Made by a program: the position numbers and the translations under genes. From the NCBI GenBank assembly GCA_946542925.1, contig CAMNLA010000055.1:1-64000 (forward strand): a stretch of 64,000 bases of DNA. Direction: 5' to 3'. Below the pieces are notes generated by a model, which saw nothing but the letters and a program-made list of their open reading frames with translations, searched no databases and had not been told where the DNA came from. This document shows, one piece after another, positions 42,613 through 52,034 of this stretch (positions within the stretch are counted from its first letter, which is position 1; every line of letters starts with the position of its first letter). The stretch comes from UBA4363 sp002393965 (GTDB taxonomy: Bacteria; Bacteroidota; Bacteroidia; Bacteroidales; Paludibacteraceae).

Positions 42613-44295
42613 TTAGGCTGGCTTGTACTCTGCAACCGCCTCTACGATATTGATGATATAGTCATCCATACGTTCGCATTCGGTGATAAGATCCATATAG
42701 ACGACGGATGTTTCGTACGAATAGTGGTGTTCGTTAACATCGGATACGTTCTGACGTTTCAATTCGTCTCGATAACGATTGATCTGCGTCTCTATGGACT
42801 CGGAACGAGCTGTATCGACATCAGGTTCATTGATAAGATGAAGAACCTGACTCATCGAATCGAGACCTTCGTCTAGAAAAGAATACATCTTGTCAATATG
42901 GGATTGCATGTCAGGAAGGAAGGTTATCTTACCCTGACGTTTGCGATCAAGAATACGCGAGATATTGTCACAAGAATCAGCGACGGACTCAATTTCAGAG
43001 ACGATACGAAGCATACGGTGTATCTTTCCCTTACTCTCATCGGAGAGTCGTCCTTCACTAACACGATTCAAATAATTGGCTATTTCCAATTCCATCCGAT
43101 CGGATATATTCTCATACTTCTGAACACGTTCGAATGTCTTGAGGAAACGATCTTCATCGCTTTCACGATCCATCTCCTTCACCATGCCAAACATCTTCGC
43201 TACACGTTCAACATAGACAAAAATTTCTTTCTGAGCTTGCAGTATGGATAGTTCGGCAGTAGAGAGAAGTCCTGCGGAGATGAAGCGAAGTCTGTATTCT
43301 TCATCCTGTTCCTTCTGGGGCAGGAGGCGGCAAACGAGTCGTTCAATCTGGTGAACAAATCCGACAAGCAAGAGTGTGTTGATAATATTGAATGCAGAGT
43401 GGAAGGCGGATAACTTAAACAGGTCATTCGTTTCTCCGAGGAAAGAAGAAACAAACCATGAGACGGCATGGCATGCCGGATAAAAGAAGACGAGGAATAC
43501 CAGGACACCGAAGACATTAAAAAACATGTGAGCCAACGCAGCACGTCGTGCCTGCGTATTGGCTGTGAGAGATGCCATGAATGCTGTAATAGTTGTACCA
43601 ATATTCTGTCCCATCGCCAAAGCCGCTGCCTGTTCGAATCCAAATCCTGGAATATGCATATCGAAAAGCATGAGTGTGATGGCCATGGTAGCTGCAGAAG
43701 CCTGAACTAGCATCGTGACAAGAGTCCCGACGAGAACAAAGAGCAGGATGATCAAAAAACCCGATCCATGCACCTCGGCGAGCATGTGTGCAACTGCAGA
43801 TCCGAGATTTATTTCGATAGCAACTTTCTGGAGGAACGAAAGTCCCATGAAAAGAAAGGAGAATCCAAAAATAAATTCTCCGATAGACTTACGTGAGGAG
43901 CGAGAAGAAAACATGAGCGGCATGCCGATAGCAAAGAGCGGAATGGCAAATGCTGCAATGTTCACCTTAAAGCCTATGGCTGAGATGATCCATGCCGTAA
44001 CGGTAGTTCCGATGTTTGCACCCATGATCACACCGATGGACTGTGCAAGGGTCATGAGTCCAGCATTGACGAAGGAAACGAGCATGACAGTGGTAGCGGA
44101 GGAAGACTGAATGACAGCCGTGACAAATACGCCTGTAAGGATACCCATAAATCGGTTTTGTGTCATTGCAGTAAGAATGCTGCGCATACGTGCGCCCGCC
44201 ACCTTCTGCAAAGCCTCGCTCATGAGTTTCATTCCATATAGGAAAAGAGCGAGTGAACCGATGAAGGACAAGAGGTCGATGATAGAGAAATCCAT
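42613..44295 (-). CDS. Na+/phosphate cotransporter with PhoU-like domain
   Basis: Na/Pi cotransporter II family: two inverted repeats, each with the QSSSATT-type signature (IQSSSATTVMLVSFVNAGLM and VQASAATMAITLMLF), in eight or more membrane helices over about 330 residues. A helical PhoU-like domain follows (about 345-560) with repeated acidic stretches. The length of 560 aa fits the bacterial YjbB/NptA-like form. It begins 40 bases after nuoN on the same strand with no terminator between, so it may be read from the nuo transcript. Confidence 0.92.
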   Translation of the reverse strand: MDFSIIDLLSFIGSLALFLYGMKLMSEALQKVAGARMRSILTAMTQNRFMGILTGVFVTAVIQSSSATTVMLVSFVNAGLMTLAQSIGVIMGANIGTTVTAWIISAIGFKVNIAAFAIPLFAIGMPLMFSSRSSRKSIGEFIFGFSFLFMGLSFLQKVAIEINLGSAVAHMLAEVHGSGFLIILLFVLVGTLVTMLVQASAATMAITLMLFDMHIPGFGFEQAAALAMGQNIGTTITAFMASLTANTQARRAALAHMFFNVFGVLVFLVFFYPACHAVSWFVSSFLGETNDLFKLSAFHSAFNIINTLLLVGFVHQIERLVCRLLPQKEQDEEYRLRFISAGLLSTAELSILQAQKEIFVYVERVAKMFGMVKEMDRESDEDRFLKTFERVQKYENISDRMELEIANYLNRVSEGRLSDESKGKIHRMLRIVSEIESVADSCDNISRILDRKRQGKITFLPDMQSHIDKMYSFLDEGLDSMSQVLHLINEPDVDTARSESIETQINRYRDELKRQNVSDVNEHHYSYETSVVYMDLITECERMDDYIINIVEAVAEYKPA

Positions 44296-44335
44296 GATGA
44301 CGAATTCAAGTTTTTAATAAACGTCAGAGAGAACA

Positions 44336-45760
44336 TCAAAGTCCCCAAGCCCCAGACGACAGGAAAGCATAGATACCGCTGAACACGCCGAAGAAGAGCG
44401 TTCCGACCAGACAGAGTGTCAGACAGAGACGAGACCAGGAATCTGTGTGAAGAGTTGGAATTGGGTTCTCGCTATCGGCAATAAACATTGCTTTAACAAC
44501 AAGAAGATAGTAATAGAGCGAGATAACGGTATTAATCAAAGCGATGAAGTCAAGCACATAAAATCCCTGATCGGCTGCAGCCATAAAGACAAAGAACTTA
44601 GAGAAGAATCCCGCGAATGGAGGAATACCACCAAGCGAGAAGAGAAAGAGCATAAGAACGACAGAGAGGTATGGATTAGTCCTGTAAAGACCTCTGTAAT
44701 CAGAGATATGAACTTTTCCGCTATTGTTCTCCAAGATTGAAACAACGGCAAAGATTCCGAGATTAGAAACAAGATAGACGAGCAGATAGTAAACCACTGA
44801 AGACATAGCCAGCGGAGTACCAGCAATCATACCAAGTAGGATATAGCCAGCCTGCGAGATAGAAGAGAAGGCCAAAAAGCGCTTCATGTTATCCTGGCGC
44901 ATGGCAAAGAGATTGCCTATTGTAATCGTGAGAACAACGAGCGCCCAAACGACGTACTGCCAGTATTCGAATAAAGGAGCAAAGAGTCTGAAAGACAAAA
45001 ACATAAGAGCGAATACCGCTGCTCCTTTCGAAACCACGGAAAGGAAAGCCGTAACGGAAGTCGGTGCTCCTTGATAAACATCTGCGGTCCAAAGATGGAA
45101 CGGAACGAGTGAAATCTTGAAAGCGACACCTGAGAGAAAGAACACGAGAGCCAGCAATTGAAGTGGTGTTGCAGCAAGTCGAGAACTCAACACATCGAAA
45201 TAAAGCCCATCTGCACCTGCAGCACCGTAGAAGAGTGAAATTCCGAACAACATCATACCAGAAGAGAATGCGGCGATGAGTACGAACTTGGCACCTGCCT
45301 CGATAGATTCGTCAGAATACTTATTATATGCGACGAGCGTTGTAAGAGGAAGGGAAGCCAGTTCCAACCCAAGGTAGAAAAGCAGAAAATGTCCAGCTGA
45401 GATCATAAGATTCATACCGAGCAAGGTAGAAAGAGTGAGGATGTAGAACTCTGCCTTCTTAAAGGACGTACGCTCATCTGAAAGCCAAACTCGCGACTGG
45501 AGAAAGACGAGTAGCAAACCAATAGAAAGGACATTCTTAACGACCTGTGTCATAGCCGTCACGGTGAACATTCCACCGAAAGCTTCACCCGTAGTGGATG
45601 GCAGGAAACCGACGGCAATGGAAGCCAAAAAGAGTGCACAAGCCACAGCATCCGTATGTCGGCGCGCCCGATCAGGAGCAAAAAGATCGAAGAGAAGAAG
45701 AAAGACCACCTGGGCTAGCAGGAGCATCTCCGGACGCATCAACTGGACTAAATCGTTCAT
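44336..45760 (-). CDS. nuoN: NADH-quinone oxidoreductase subunit N
   Basis: Antiporter-like proton channel subunit of complex I, 474 aa with about 14 helices. Family segments include LLGMNLMISAGHFLLFYLGLELASLPL (with the key Glu), VAFKISLVPFHLWTADVYQGAP (Lys on the broken helix) and FLAFSSISQAGYILLG. Last subunit gene of the operon. Confidence 0.95.
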   Translation of the reverse strand: MNDLVQLMRPEMLLLAQVVFLLLFDLFAPDRARRHTDAVACALFLASIAVGFLPSTTGEAFGGMFTVTAMTQVVKNVLSIGLLLVFLQSRVWLSDERTSFKKAEFYILTLSTLLGMNLMISAGHFLLFYLGLELASLPLTTLVAYNKYSDESIEAGAKFVLIAAFSSGMMLFGISLFYGAAGADGLYFDVLSSRLAATPLQLLALVFFLSGVAFKISLVPFHLWTADVYQGAPTSVTAFLSVVSKGAAVFALMFLSFRLFAPLFEYWQYVVWALVVLTITIGNLFAMRQDNMKRFLAFSSISQAGYILLGMIAGTPLAMSSVVYYLLVYLVSNLGIFAVVSILENNSGKVHISDYRGLYRTNPYLSVVLMLFLFSLGGIPPFAGFFSKFFVFMAAADQGFYVLDFIALINTVISLYYYLLVVKAMFIADSENPIPTLHTDSWSRLCLTLCLVGTLFFGVFSGIYAFLSSGAWGL

Positions 45761-45793
45761 AATCTATGAGAATTTAAAATATACTAAAGAAAA

Positions 45794-47284
45794 TCAAAAA
45801 GGGAGAGCGGGGAATTTAGAGACTATTTCACCAAGCGAACCATGTATTATATCAACCGTGAAGAACGGAAAGCATCCGATGGCGGCAATAAAGAGGATCA
45901 GAGTCACCGTTGCAATGCGTTCGTACCATGCCGCATCGGTAAGAGCGCGATGGTGTTCGTTAACAACCTCGCCGAAATGAATCTTGCCAACTACGCGTAA
46001 CTGATAGACGGCAGTCACGACGATGGAGCAACATGCGATAAGTGTAATAACACGGTGGAACGTATCGGGGTGTTGGAATGCTCCGACAAAAATATTCATC
46101 TCAGAAACAAAGCCACTGAGTCCTGGCAGGCCGAGGTTTGCCATCGCAGCAACCACCCAGCATACACACATAAATGGCATAATACGAGCCAACCCACCCA
46201 TTTGAGATATTTCTCTGGTATGAGTACGTCCGTAAATACCGCCAATAAGGCAGAAGAAAAGCGCCGTCATAAGACCATGAGAAAGCATCTGCATCACAGC
46301 ACCAGTCATTGCCGTCGTGTTAAACATCAGGATAGCAAAGAGTACCATTCCACAGTGACTAACAGAAGAATAGGCATTGATGTACTTGAGGTCAGTCTGA
46401 GCGATAGCACCGAGTGCGCCATAAATAACAGAGATACCCGTCAGGACGAGAAACAGAGTCGTGTACATCTGAGCACCTTCAGGCATGAGGTAGATAGCCA
46501 CCCGGAGACATCCATATCCACCCAACTTCATGAGTACACCTGCATGGAGCATGGAGACTGCAGTAGGAGCACTTGCATGACCATCGGGCGACCATGTATG
46601 AAAAGGGAAGAGAGCGCCAAGTACACCAAATCCGAGAAAAGTAATCGGGAAACACCAGCGTTGCGCATCAACTGGGATATGCAGTTTCGCAATCTCAAGA
46701 AGATTCATTGTGGTATGCCCAGAAGAAAAATAGATGCCAAGGATACCGAGTAGAAGGAAAGCGGATCCACCCATGAGCATCAGCGTGAGTTTCATAGCAG
46801 AATACTCCTTGCGTCCTGTACCCCAAACACCAATAAGGAGATACATCGGAATGAGAGCAACCTCATAGAACATGAACATGGCGAACAGATCCACCGTAAT
46901 AAAGAATCCGAATACACCGATGGATAGCATGAGGAACCAGAGGAAATAATCCTTAGCCTTCTCGTTGATTGCCCAAGAAGTAAATGACCCCGTAAAAACA
47001 ATAATTGCAGAAAGCACTATCATGAGGACAGAAATTCCGTCCACACCGAACGAAAGAGCAATATTAAGAGATGGATACCATACCAAATCACTTCGGAACA
47101 ACATCTCGTCCTGTACTCCTAAAGCACGGAGAGAGAGGAACCAAGCGAGGAGGACGAATGAGAGAACAAGCTGTACGGAACTGCCCACTGCCATGACACG
47201 GCGTATCGTGCGAACATCACGCAGAACAGCTATGACCATCATCAAGACGAGCGGTACGAGAACAAAAGAATACAAGAAGTTCAT
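45794..47284 (-). CDS. nuoM: NADH-quinone oxidoreductase subunit M
   Basis: Second antiporter-like subunit, 496 aa. The motifs FMFYEVALIPMYLLIGVWG (conserved Glu), GALFPFHTWSPDGHASAPTAVSMLHAGVLMKLGGYG (channel Lys and broken helix) and DLKYINAYSSVSHCGMVL identify it. Thirty-three bases separate it from nuoN. Confidence 0.96.
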   Translation of the reverse strand: MNFLYSFVLVPLVLMMVIAVLRDVRTIRRVMAVGSSVQLVLSFVLLAWFLSLRALGVQDEMLFRSDLVWYPSLNIALSFGVDGISVLMIVLSAIIVFTGSFTSWAINEKAKDYFLWFLMLSIGVFGFFITVDLFAMFMFYEVALIPMYLLIGVWGTGRKEYSAMKLTLMLMGGSAFLLLGILGIYFSSGHTTMNLLEIAKLHIPVDAQRWCFPITFLGFGVLGALFPFHTWSPDGHASAPTAVSMLHAGVLMKLGGYGCLRVAIYLMPEGAQMYTTLFLVLTGISVIYGALGAIAQTDLKYINAYSSVSHCGMVLFAILMFNTTAMTGAVMQMLSHGLMTALFFCLIGGIYGRTHTREISQMGGLARIMPFMCVCWVVAAMANLGLPGLSGFVSEMNIFVGAFQHPDTFHRVITLIACCSIVVTAVYQLRVVGKIHFGEVVNEHHRALTDAAWYERIATVTLILFIAAIGCFPFFTVDIIHGSLGEIVSKFPALPF

Positions 47285-47343
47285 ATATCTATATTAAATC
47301 ATTATCTATTTAGTCAGAGAGAAGGGAATCCCCTCCTCTCCCA

Positions 47344-49290
47344 TCAAAATACAAAAGCAATCAAAAGACCTGCAATCACAAGAATAGAGAAAATAAACAC
47401 TCCGACATAGAACTGCAACGAACCGGACTGCAAGGCGCGGATACGGAACGAGAGTGCATTGCTCCACCAAGCCTGGAAATCCATAAATCCATCGATGATA
47501 TGACGATCGAACCATGCCACTGGGGAACAGATGCGTCGGAAAATAACATTCTTCGTAATGAACATATAGATCTCATCAAAATAGAACCGGCGATAAGCCG
47601 CACGATGAAGCGTTCGGACGGAATCAGCCATGCGTTGAGGTAGTGGATTCGGTCGGCGATAAAGTACTGTAGCCACCACGATACCAAGTACACCTACTGC
47701 GATACTTGGAAGAGCGATACCCCATTCAGTATGAAGATCGAAAGGCCTTCCATCGGACGTAATTAGTTCATTAAACGGCAGTAAACCTGTACAACAAGTG
47801 AGTACAGTAAGGAAAATAAGCGGTGCAGACATATTGAGTGGTGCCTCGTGAGGCAAGTGTTTTCCGTAGTCTCGCTCGGTTCCCCAGAAGATACCATAAT
47901 AAAGACGGAACATATAGAAAGCGGTGAGTCCGGCCACGAAATATTGGCAGAAGAAAATAAGTTTGTCTTTCTCAAACGCTGCAACGAGGATCTCATCTTT
48001 CGAGAAGAAGCCAGAAAATGGTGGTATTCCAGCAATTGCAAGGCAGGCAATGAGGAACGTGATGTGTGTTATAGGCATGTACTTACGCAGATTACCCATG
48101 CGATCCATTTCATTCGATCCGATAGCATGAATCACAGCGCCGGCACATAGGAACAACAGAGCCTTAAAGAACGCGTGCGTAAACAAATGGAACATAGAAG
48201 CCATATAGCCCAGTCCTTCGTGTCCTCCGAGACCAGAGACTCCCAAAGCGACGAGCATATAGGCTATTTGCGAAATTGTAGAGAATGCCAGAACACGTTT
48301 GATATCCGTCTGAACACAAGCCACAACAGCCGCATAGAGAGAAGTTGCGGCAGCAAGATAGGCAATGCCTGTCAGAACCTCTGGTGTCAAGATAAAATAG
48401 AGTGGGAAGAGACGGGCCACGAGAAAGACGCCTGCCACGACCATTGTAGCAGCATGGATGAGGGCCGAAACAGGAGTTGGACCTTCCATGGCATCAGGCA
48501 GCCAAATATGGAGAGGCATCATAGCTGACTTTCCGGCACCTCCCATAAAGAGTAAGGCGGTAGCCCAAGAGAAGACGCTGATACCAAGGAACGTTGCACC
48601 AGAAGGAGACGTCAAGACGGGTCCATTGACATCTGTCAGTACAGCAAAATCAAACGTATTCGTGTAGTATGAAAGGATGAGAATACCTATCAGAAAGCCC
48701 AAATCGGCAAAACGCGTGACGATGAAAGCCTTCTTAGCAGCGAGAACCGCCTCTGGCTTGGTGTAGTAAAAGCCGATCAGCAAATAAGAAGAGACGCCAA
48801 CAAGTTCCCAAAAAATATACATTTGGAAAATATTGGTAGCCACGACAAGTCCCAGCATTGAGAACGTGAACAGGGAAAGAAATGCGAAATAGCGCTGAAA
48901 TCCACGTTCTCCATGCATATAGCCATTCGAATAGACATGTACCATGAGAGAGACAGTTGAAATGACTACAAGCATCATCACCGAAATAGGATCGAGCCAT
49001 ATACCAAGATCAAGAGTGAGATGGTCCGTAAACTGCAACCAATGGAAAGCAGGATTCGCCTCATCAGGGAAAGGACCTATGACGGGCTGGTAGGCACCCT
49101 CCATACAGCCATAATCGAAGAAATAAGTTATAGCAGTATAGTAAGACAATACAGCGACGACAGTCAATCCTATCGTACCAATCAAGCCTGCCGTACGATG
49201 TGACATTTTTACACCTCCCAAACCAAGCAGCAGAAAATTAAATGCCGGAATGGCGAGTATCAGTAAAGCAATAATGAACTTCGTATCCAT
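47344..49290 (-). CDS. nuoL: NADH-quinone oxidoreductase subunit L
   Basis: Largest membrane-arm subunit, 648 aa. FQMYIFWELVGVSSYLLIGFYY, GKSAMMPLHIWLPDAMEGPTPVSALIHAATMV and DIKRVLAFSTISQIAYML are the usual proton-channel segments. The C-terminal part (about 540-648) provides the lateral helix that spans the N, M and L subunits. Confidence 0.96.
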   Translation of the reverse strand: MDTKFIIALLILAIPAFNFLLLGLGGVKMSHRTAGLIGTIGLTVVAVLSYYTAITYFFDYGCMEGAYQPVIGPFPDEANPAFHWLQFTDHLTLDLGIWLDPISVMMLVVISTVSLMVHVYSNGYMHGERGFQRYFAFLSLFTFSMLGLVVATNIFQMYIFWELVGVSSYLLIGFYYTKPEAVLAAKKAFIVTRFADLGFLIGILILSYYTNTFDFAVLTDVNGPVLTSPSGATFLGISVFSWATALLFMGGAGKSAMMPLHIWLPDAMEGPTPVSALIHAATMVVAGVFLVARLFPLYFILTPEVLTGIAYLAAATSLYAAVVACVQTDIKRVLAFSTISQIAYMLVALGVSGLGGHEGLGYMASMFHLFTHAFFKALLFLCAGAVIHAIGSNEMDRMGNLRKYMPITHITFLIACLAIAGIPPFSGFFSKDEILVAAFEKDKLIFFCQYFVAGLTAFYMFRLYYGIFWGTERDYGKHLPHEAPLNMSAPLIFLTVLTCCTGLLPFNELITSDGRPFDLHTEWGIALPSIAVGVLGIVVATVLYRRPNPLPQRMADSVRTLHRAAYRRFYFDEIYMFITKNVIFRRICSPVAWFDRHIIDGFMDFQAWWSNALSFRIRALQSGSLQFYVGVFIFSILVIAGLLIAFVF

Positions 49291-49315
49291 TTATATTCAA
49301 GTAAGTTGTATGCGT

Positions 49316-49627
49316 TTAATACTTCATCTTCTGTATATCGTCTGCGCTAATATTATTAACCGAACGGAACACATTGATAATAATTGCAATGGCAACTGCC
49401 GTCTCGGCAGCGGCAACACCAATAATAAACAACGTAAAGAACATACCCTCCATCTGTTCAGGGAAGAGGAAGCGATTGAAGACGACAAAATTGATGTTCA
49501 CCGAGTTGAGGATCAACTCCAGACTCATCAGCATGGCAATCATGTTTTTGCGTGTGATAAATCCGAAGACTCCGGCAAAGAACATAACGAAGCTGACAAG
49601 CAAATAAAAACTCATTGGAATATCCAT
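49316..49627 (-). CDS. nuoK: NADH-quinone oxidoreductase subunit K
   Basis: Three-helix subunit of 103 aa. The second helix carries the conserved Glu in MLMSLELILNSVNINFV and the third carries AAETAVAIAIIINVFR. The 106-base gap to nuoJ is the widest in the operon and holds no gene. Confidence 0.95.
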   Translation of the reverse strand: MDIPMSFYLLVSFVMFFAGVFGFITRKNMIAMLMSLELILNSVNINFVVFNRFLFPEQMEGMFFTLFIIGVAAAETAVAIAIIINVFRSVNNISADDIQKMKY

Positions 49628-49733
49628 ATTCTGATGACTTATTTAATATAGTTCGTTTTTATGCTGATTTTATTGTGGCAATATAGCAGATTTCAAGATT
49701 AGCAAATTCTGCACTATGGAATTCCTATAAGAC

Positions 49734-50270
49734 TTAATCTTCCTTCTTAGTGTTTCCTGTGGCAATCAGAATACCTCCGATGATGCAGGCAAGGAGCAAT
49801 ACAGAAATTGCCTCAAACGGCAAAAGGTACTGATACCGTTCGGTTCCAAGCAAAGACTGCCCGATGGCGTGCATATCTATCTCGTTCAGGTGTATCTGAT
49901 CAGCATAAGGAAACTGTCCTGTGCAAAGTACCCAGAAGCAGAAAACGGCACCACCCATGGAGATGAGCATGGTCACTGTCTTTTTCACAATACCTGGTTC
50001 ATCCATTTTCTCGCCGACCTGTGAAGTAAGATAGATCGAGAACACGAGGAGGACAAGAATACCACCTATATAGACTGAAATTTGAACTGCAGCCAGAAAA
50101 TGGTAGTTTAACAAGAAATAGATACCTGCGGTAGCTAACAAGACAAATAACAGATATACAGCCGCATGAAGCAGTTTGCGAGAGACAACAGTCATCACAC
50201 TACCTGCCAAGATAACGGCGGCAAGAATAAAAAAGATAACCTGCGATGCAGTAATAGAAGCTATATCCAT
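49734..50270 (-). CDS. nuoJ: NADH-quinone oxidoreductase subunit J
   Basis: Five-helix membrane subunit of 178 aa. LLHAAVYLLFVLLATAGIYFLLNYHFLAAVQISVYIGGILVLLVF includes the pi-bulge helix seen in the family. The C-terminal helix LLACIIGGILIATG is also typical. Confidence 0.94.
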   Translation of the reverse strand: MDIASITASQVIFFILAAVILAGSVMTVVSRKLLHAAVYLLFVLLATAGIYFLLNYHFLAAVQISVYIGGILVLLVFSIYLTSQVGEKMDEPGIVKKTVTMLISMGGAVFCFWVLCTGQFPYADQIHLNEIDMHAIGQSLLGTERYQYLLPFEAISVLLLACIIGGILIATGNTKKED

Positions 50271-50290
50271 GTTTTTAACAGATAATTTCG

Positions 50291-50824
50291 TTATGATTCT
50301 TGTCCGTTTACGGTCGATGTATTCTGTTTTCCTTCCGTCTTAGGAGTCGGAATTGTCTTCGACTCAACGTGTGACCCTTCGGCATTGAGTTGACAATAGA
50401 GTCTGTCTCGGTCGAATACTGCCTGCTCAAAATCCTGAGACCAAGCAATAGCCTTGTGAGGGCAAGACGTAACACACATATTACAGAACGTACAAGTTCC
50501 GAGGTCGTAAATGTACTTATCAAGCACCTTCTTCTTACGTCCTGTTTCAGGATCCTCCACCATAGAAGAGAGAACCTGTATTGTCCCGTTTGGGCAATTC
50601 ATTTCACAAATACCGCATGCGATGCACTTATGCTCATTCTTTTCATTATGTGGCATCACAAGACGAGCACGAAAGCGGTCAAAATGTTGTGCGGTCTTAC
50701 GGTTCTCGGGATACTGTTCTGTCACCTTTGGACGTAAGAAATTCATCATTGAAATCTTCAAACCGAGAATCAGATTGCAAATCCCTTCGAACAATTCCTT
50801 GATATATAGATAAAAACTCTTCAT
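50291..50824 (-). CDS. nuoI: NADH-quinone oxidoreductase subunit I
   Basis: Carries two [4Fe-4S] clusters (N6a, N6b) with motifs CIACGICEMNCP and CTFCNMCVTSCPHKA. The N-terminal amphipathic helix (IKELFEGICNLILGLKIS) lies on the membrane. The C-terminal 40 residues are low-complexity. In complexes without NuoEFG it is one of the entry points proposed for ferredoxin electrons. Confidence 0.95.
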   Translation of the reverse strand: MKSFYLYIKELFEGICNLILGLKISMMNFLRPKVTEQYPENRKTAQHFDRFRARLVMPHNEKNEHKCIACGICEMNCPNGTIQVLSSMVEDPETGRKKKVLDKYIYDLGTCTFCNMCVTSCPHKAIAWSQDFEQAVFDRDRLYCQLNAEGSHVESKTIPTPKTEGKQNTSTVNGQES

Positions 50825-50852
50825 CGAAAAAAAACAACTTAAGAATAAATGC

Positions 50853-51947
50853 TTACATAGTCACTGCAACTGCAACAGCAGCCAGATTGACGAGAGTAAT
50901 CGGCATCAGTACCTTCCACTCCAATTTCAAGAGTTGATCGATGCGCAGTCGCGGATAGGACCAACGAACCCACAGGGCCATAAAAATACAGAACGCACAT
51001 TTCCCGAAGAACCAGATTGGGGTCGGGATATAGTCCATCACGGCATTGAAAGCATCGAATCCTGGAATGTGTAACGGCATCCAACCACCTAGAAACATTG
51101 TTGTAGCAATTGCCGCGACAATAAACAGGTTGGTGTACTCTGCCACATAGTAGAAGCCGAAAGTGATACCAGAATATTCGGTATGATATCCTGCAGTAAG
51201 CTCTGATTCTGCCTCAGCCAAGTCAAACGGGCCTCGATTTGTTTCGGCATGTCCTGCAATGAGATAAATCACAAAAGCCACAAAGGCAAAGATTCCCCCT
51301 TTAAAGATGAACCAAAGGTCACTTTGAGCCTCCACTATCTCGGAGAGTTGCATTGTACCTGCCAAAACAACAGCCACCATCAGAGAGAGACCTGCTGAGA
51401 GTTCGTAACTTACCAATTGAGCACCAGATCGGATAGCTCCGATAAGTGAATACTTATTATTGGAGGACCAACCCGCAAGCAGGATACCAATAACACCCAA
51501 TGAAGAAACAGCGAGGATGTACACGACGCCTATATTGAAGTCTATGGCTTGTAATCCGAGTCCAAATGGCAAAGCAGCAAAAGTAAGAATCGATCCGATA
51601 ATCACGAAAAAGGGAGCCATAAGGAATAAAAATTTATCGCTTCGTTTAATAGGTATGATTTCCTTTGTCAGAATCTTGATCATATCTGCCACGACTTGTA
51701 AAAGTCCCCATTTTCCAACGCGATTCGGGCCGATACGACATTGGAAGAAGCCACATATCTTACGTTCTGCGTAGATGAGTACGAGGGCGATAAGAGCATA
51801 GGCAGTCAGCAAAGCCACCCCTACGAGTACGAATTCAATTGCCAGAGTCCAAAAATCCGGCAGTCCCCACTCCACGCGCAGTAGATTGTCAATCCAGCAT
51901 GTTATAACTGAAAAATCGAACATATTGTCTTGTTTTGTTAGTATCAA
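50853..51947 (-). CDS. nuoH: NADH-quinone oxidoreductase subunit H
   Basis: Eight-helix subunit that forms the quinone cavity with NuoB and NuoD, 364 aa. The family segments ERKICGFFQCRIGPNRVGKWGLLQ and FDLAEAESELTAGYHTEYSG are both intact, including the acidic cluster. Confidence 0.96.
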   Translation of the reverse strand: MILTKQDNMFDFSVITCWIDNLLRVEWGLPDFWTLAIEFVLVGVALLTAYALIALVLIYAERKICGFFQCRIGPNRVGKWGLLQVVADMIKILTKEIIPIKRSDKFLFLMAPFFVIIGSILTFAALPFGLGLQAIDFNIGVVYILAVSSLGVIGILLAGWSSNNKYSLIGAIRSGAQLVSYELSAGLSLMVAVVLAGTMQLSEIVEAQSDLWFIFKGGIFAFVAFVIYLIAGHAETNRGPFDLAEAESELTAGYHTEYSGITFGFYYVAEYTNLFIVAAIATTMFLGGWMPLHIPGFDAFNAVMDYIPTPIWFFGKCAFCIFMALWVRWSYPRLRIDQLLKLEWKVLMPITLVNLAAVAVAVTM

Positions 51948-52034
51948 TGATAAAGTTAGGAGAGAAATATCTTATCCTCTGTTGACACAGGAGCCGTAAA
52001 AAGCCCTCAAGGTCATATCAAAAATATTTTTTCA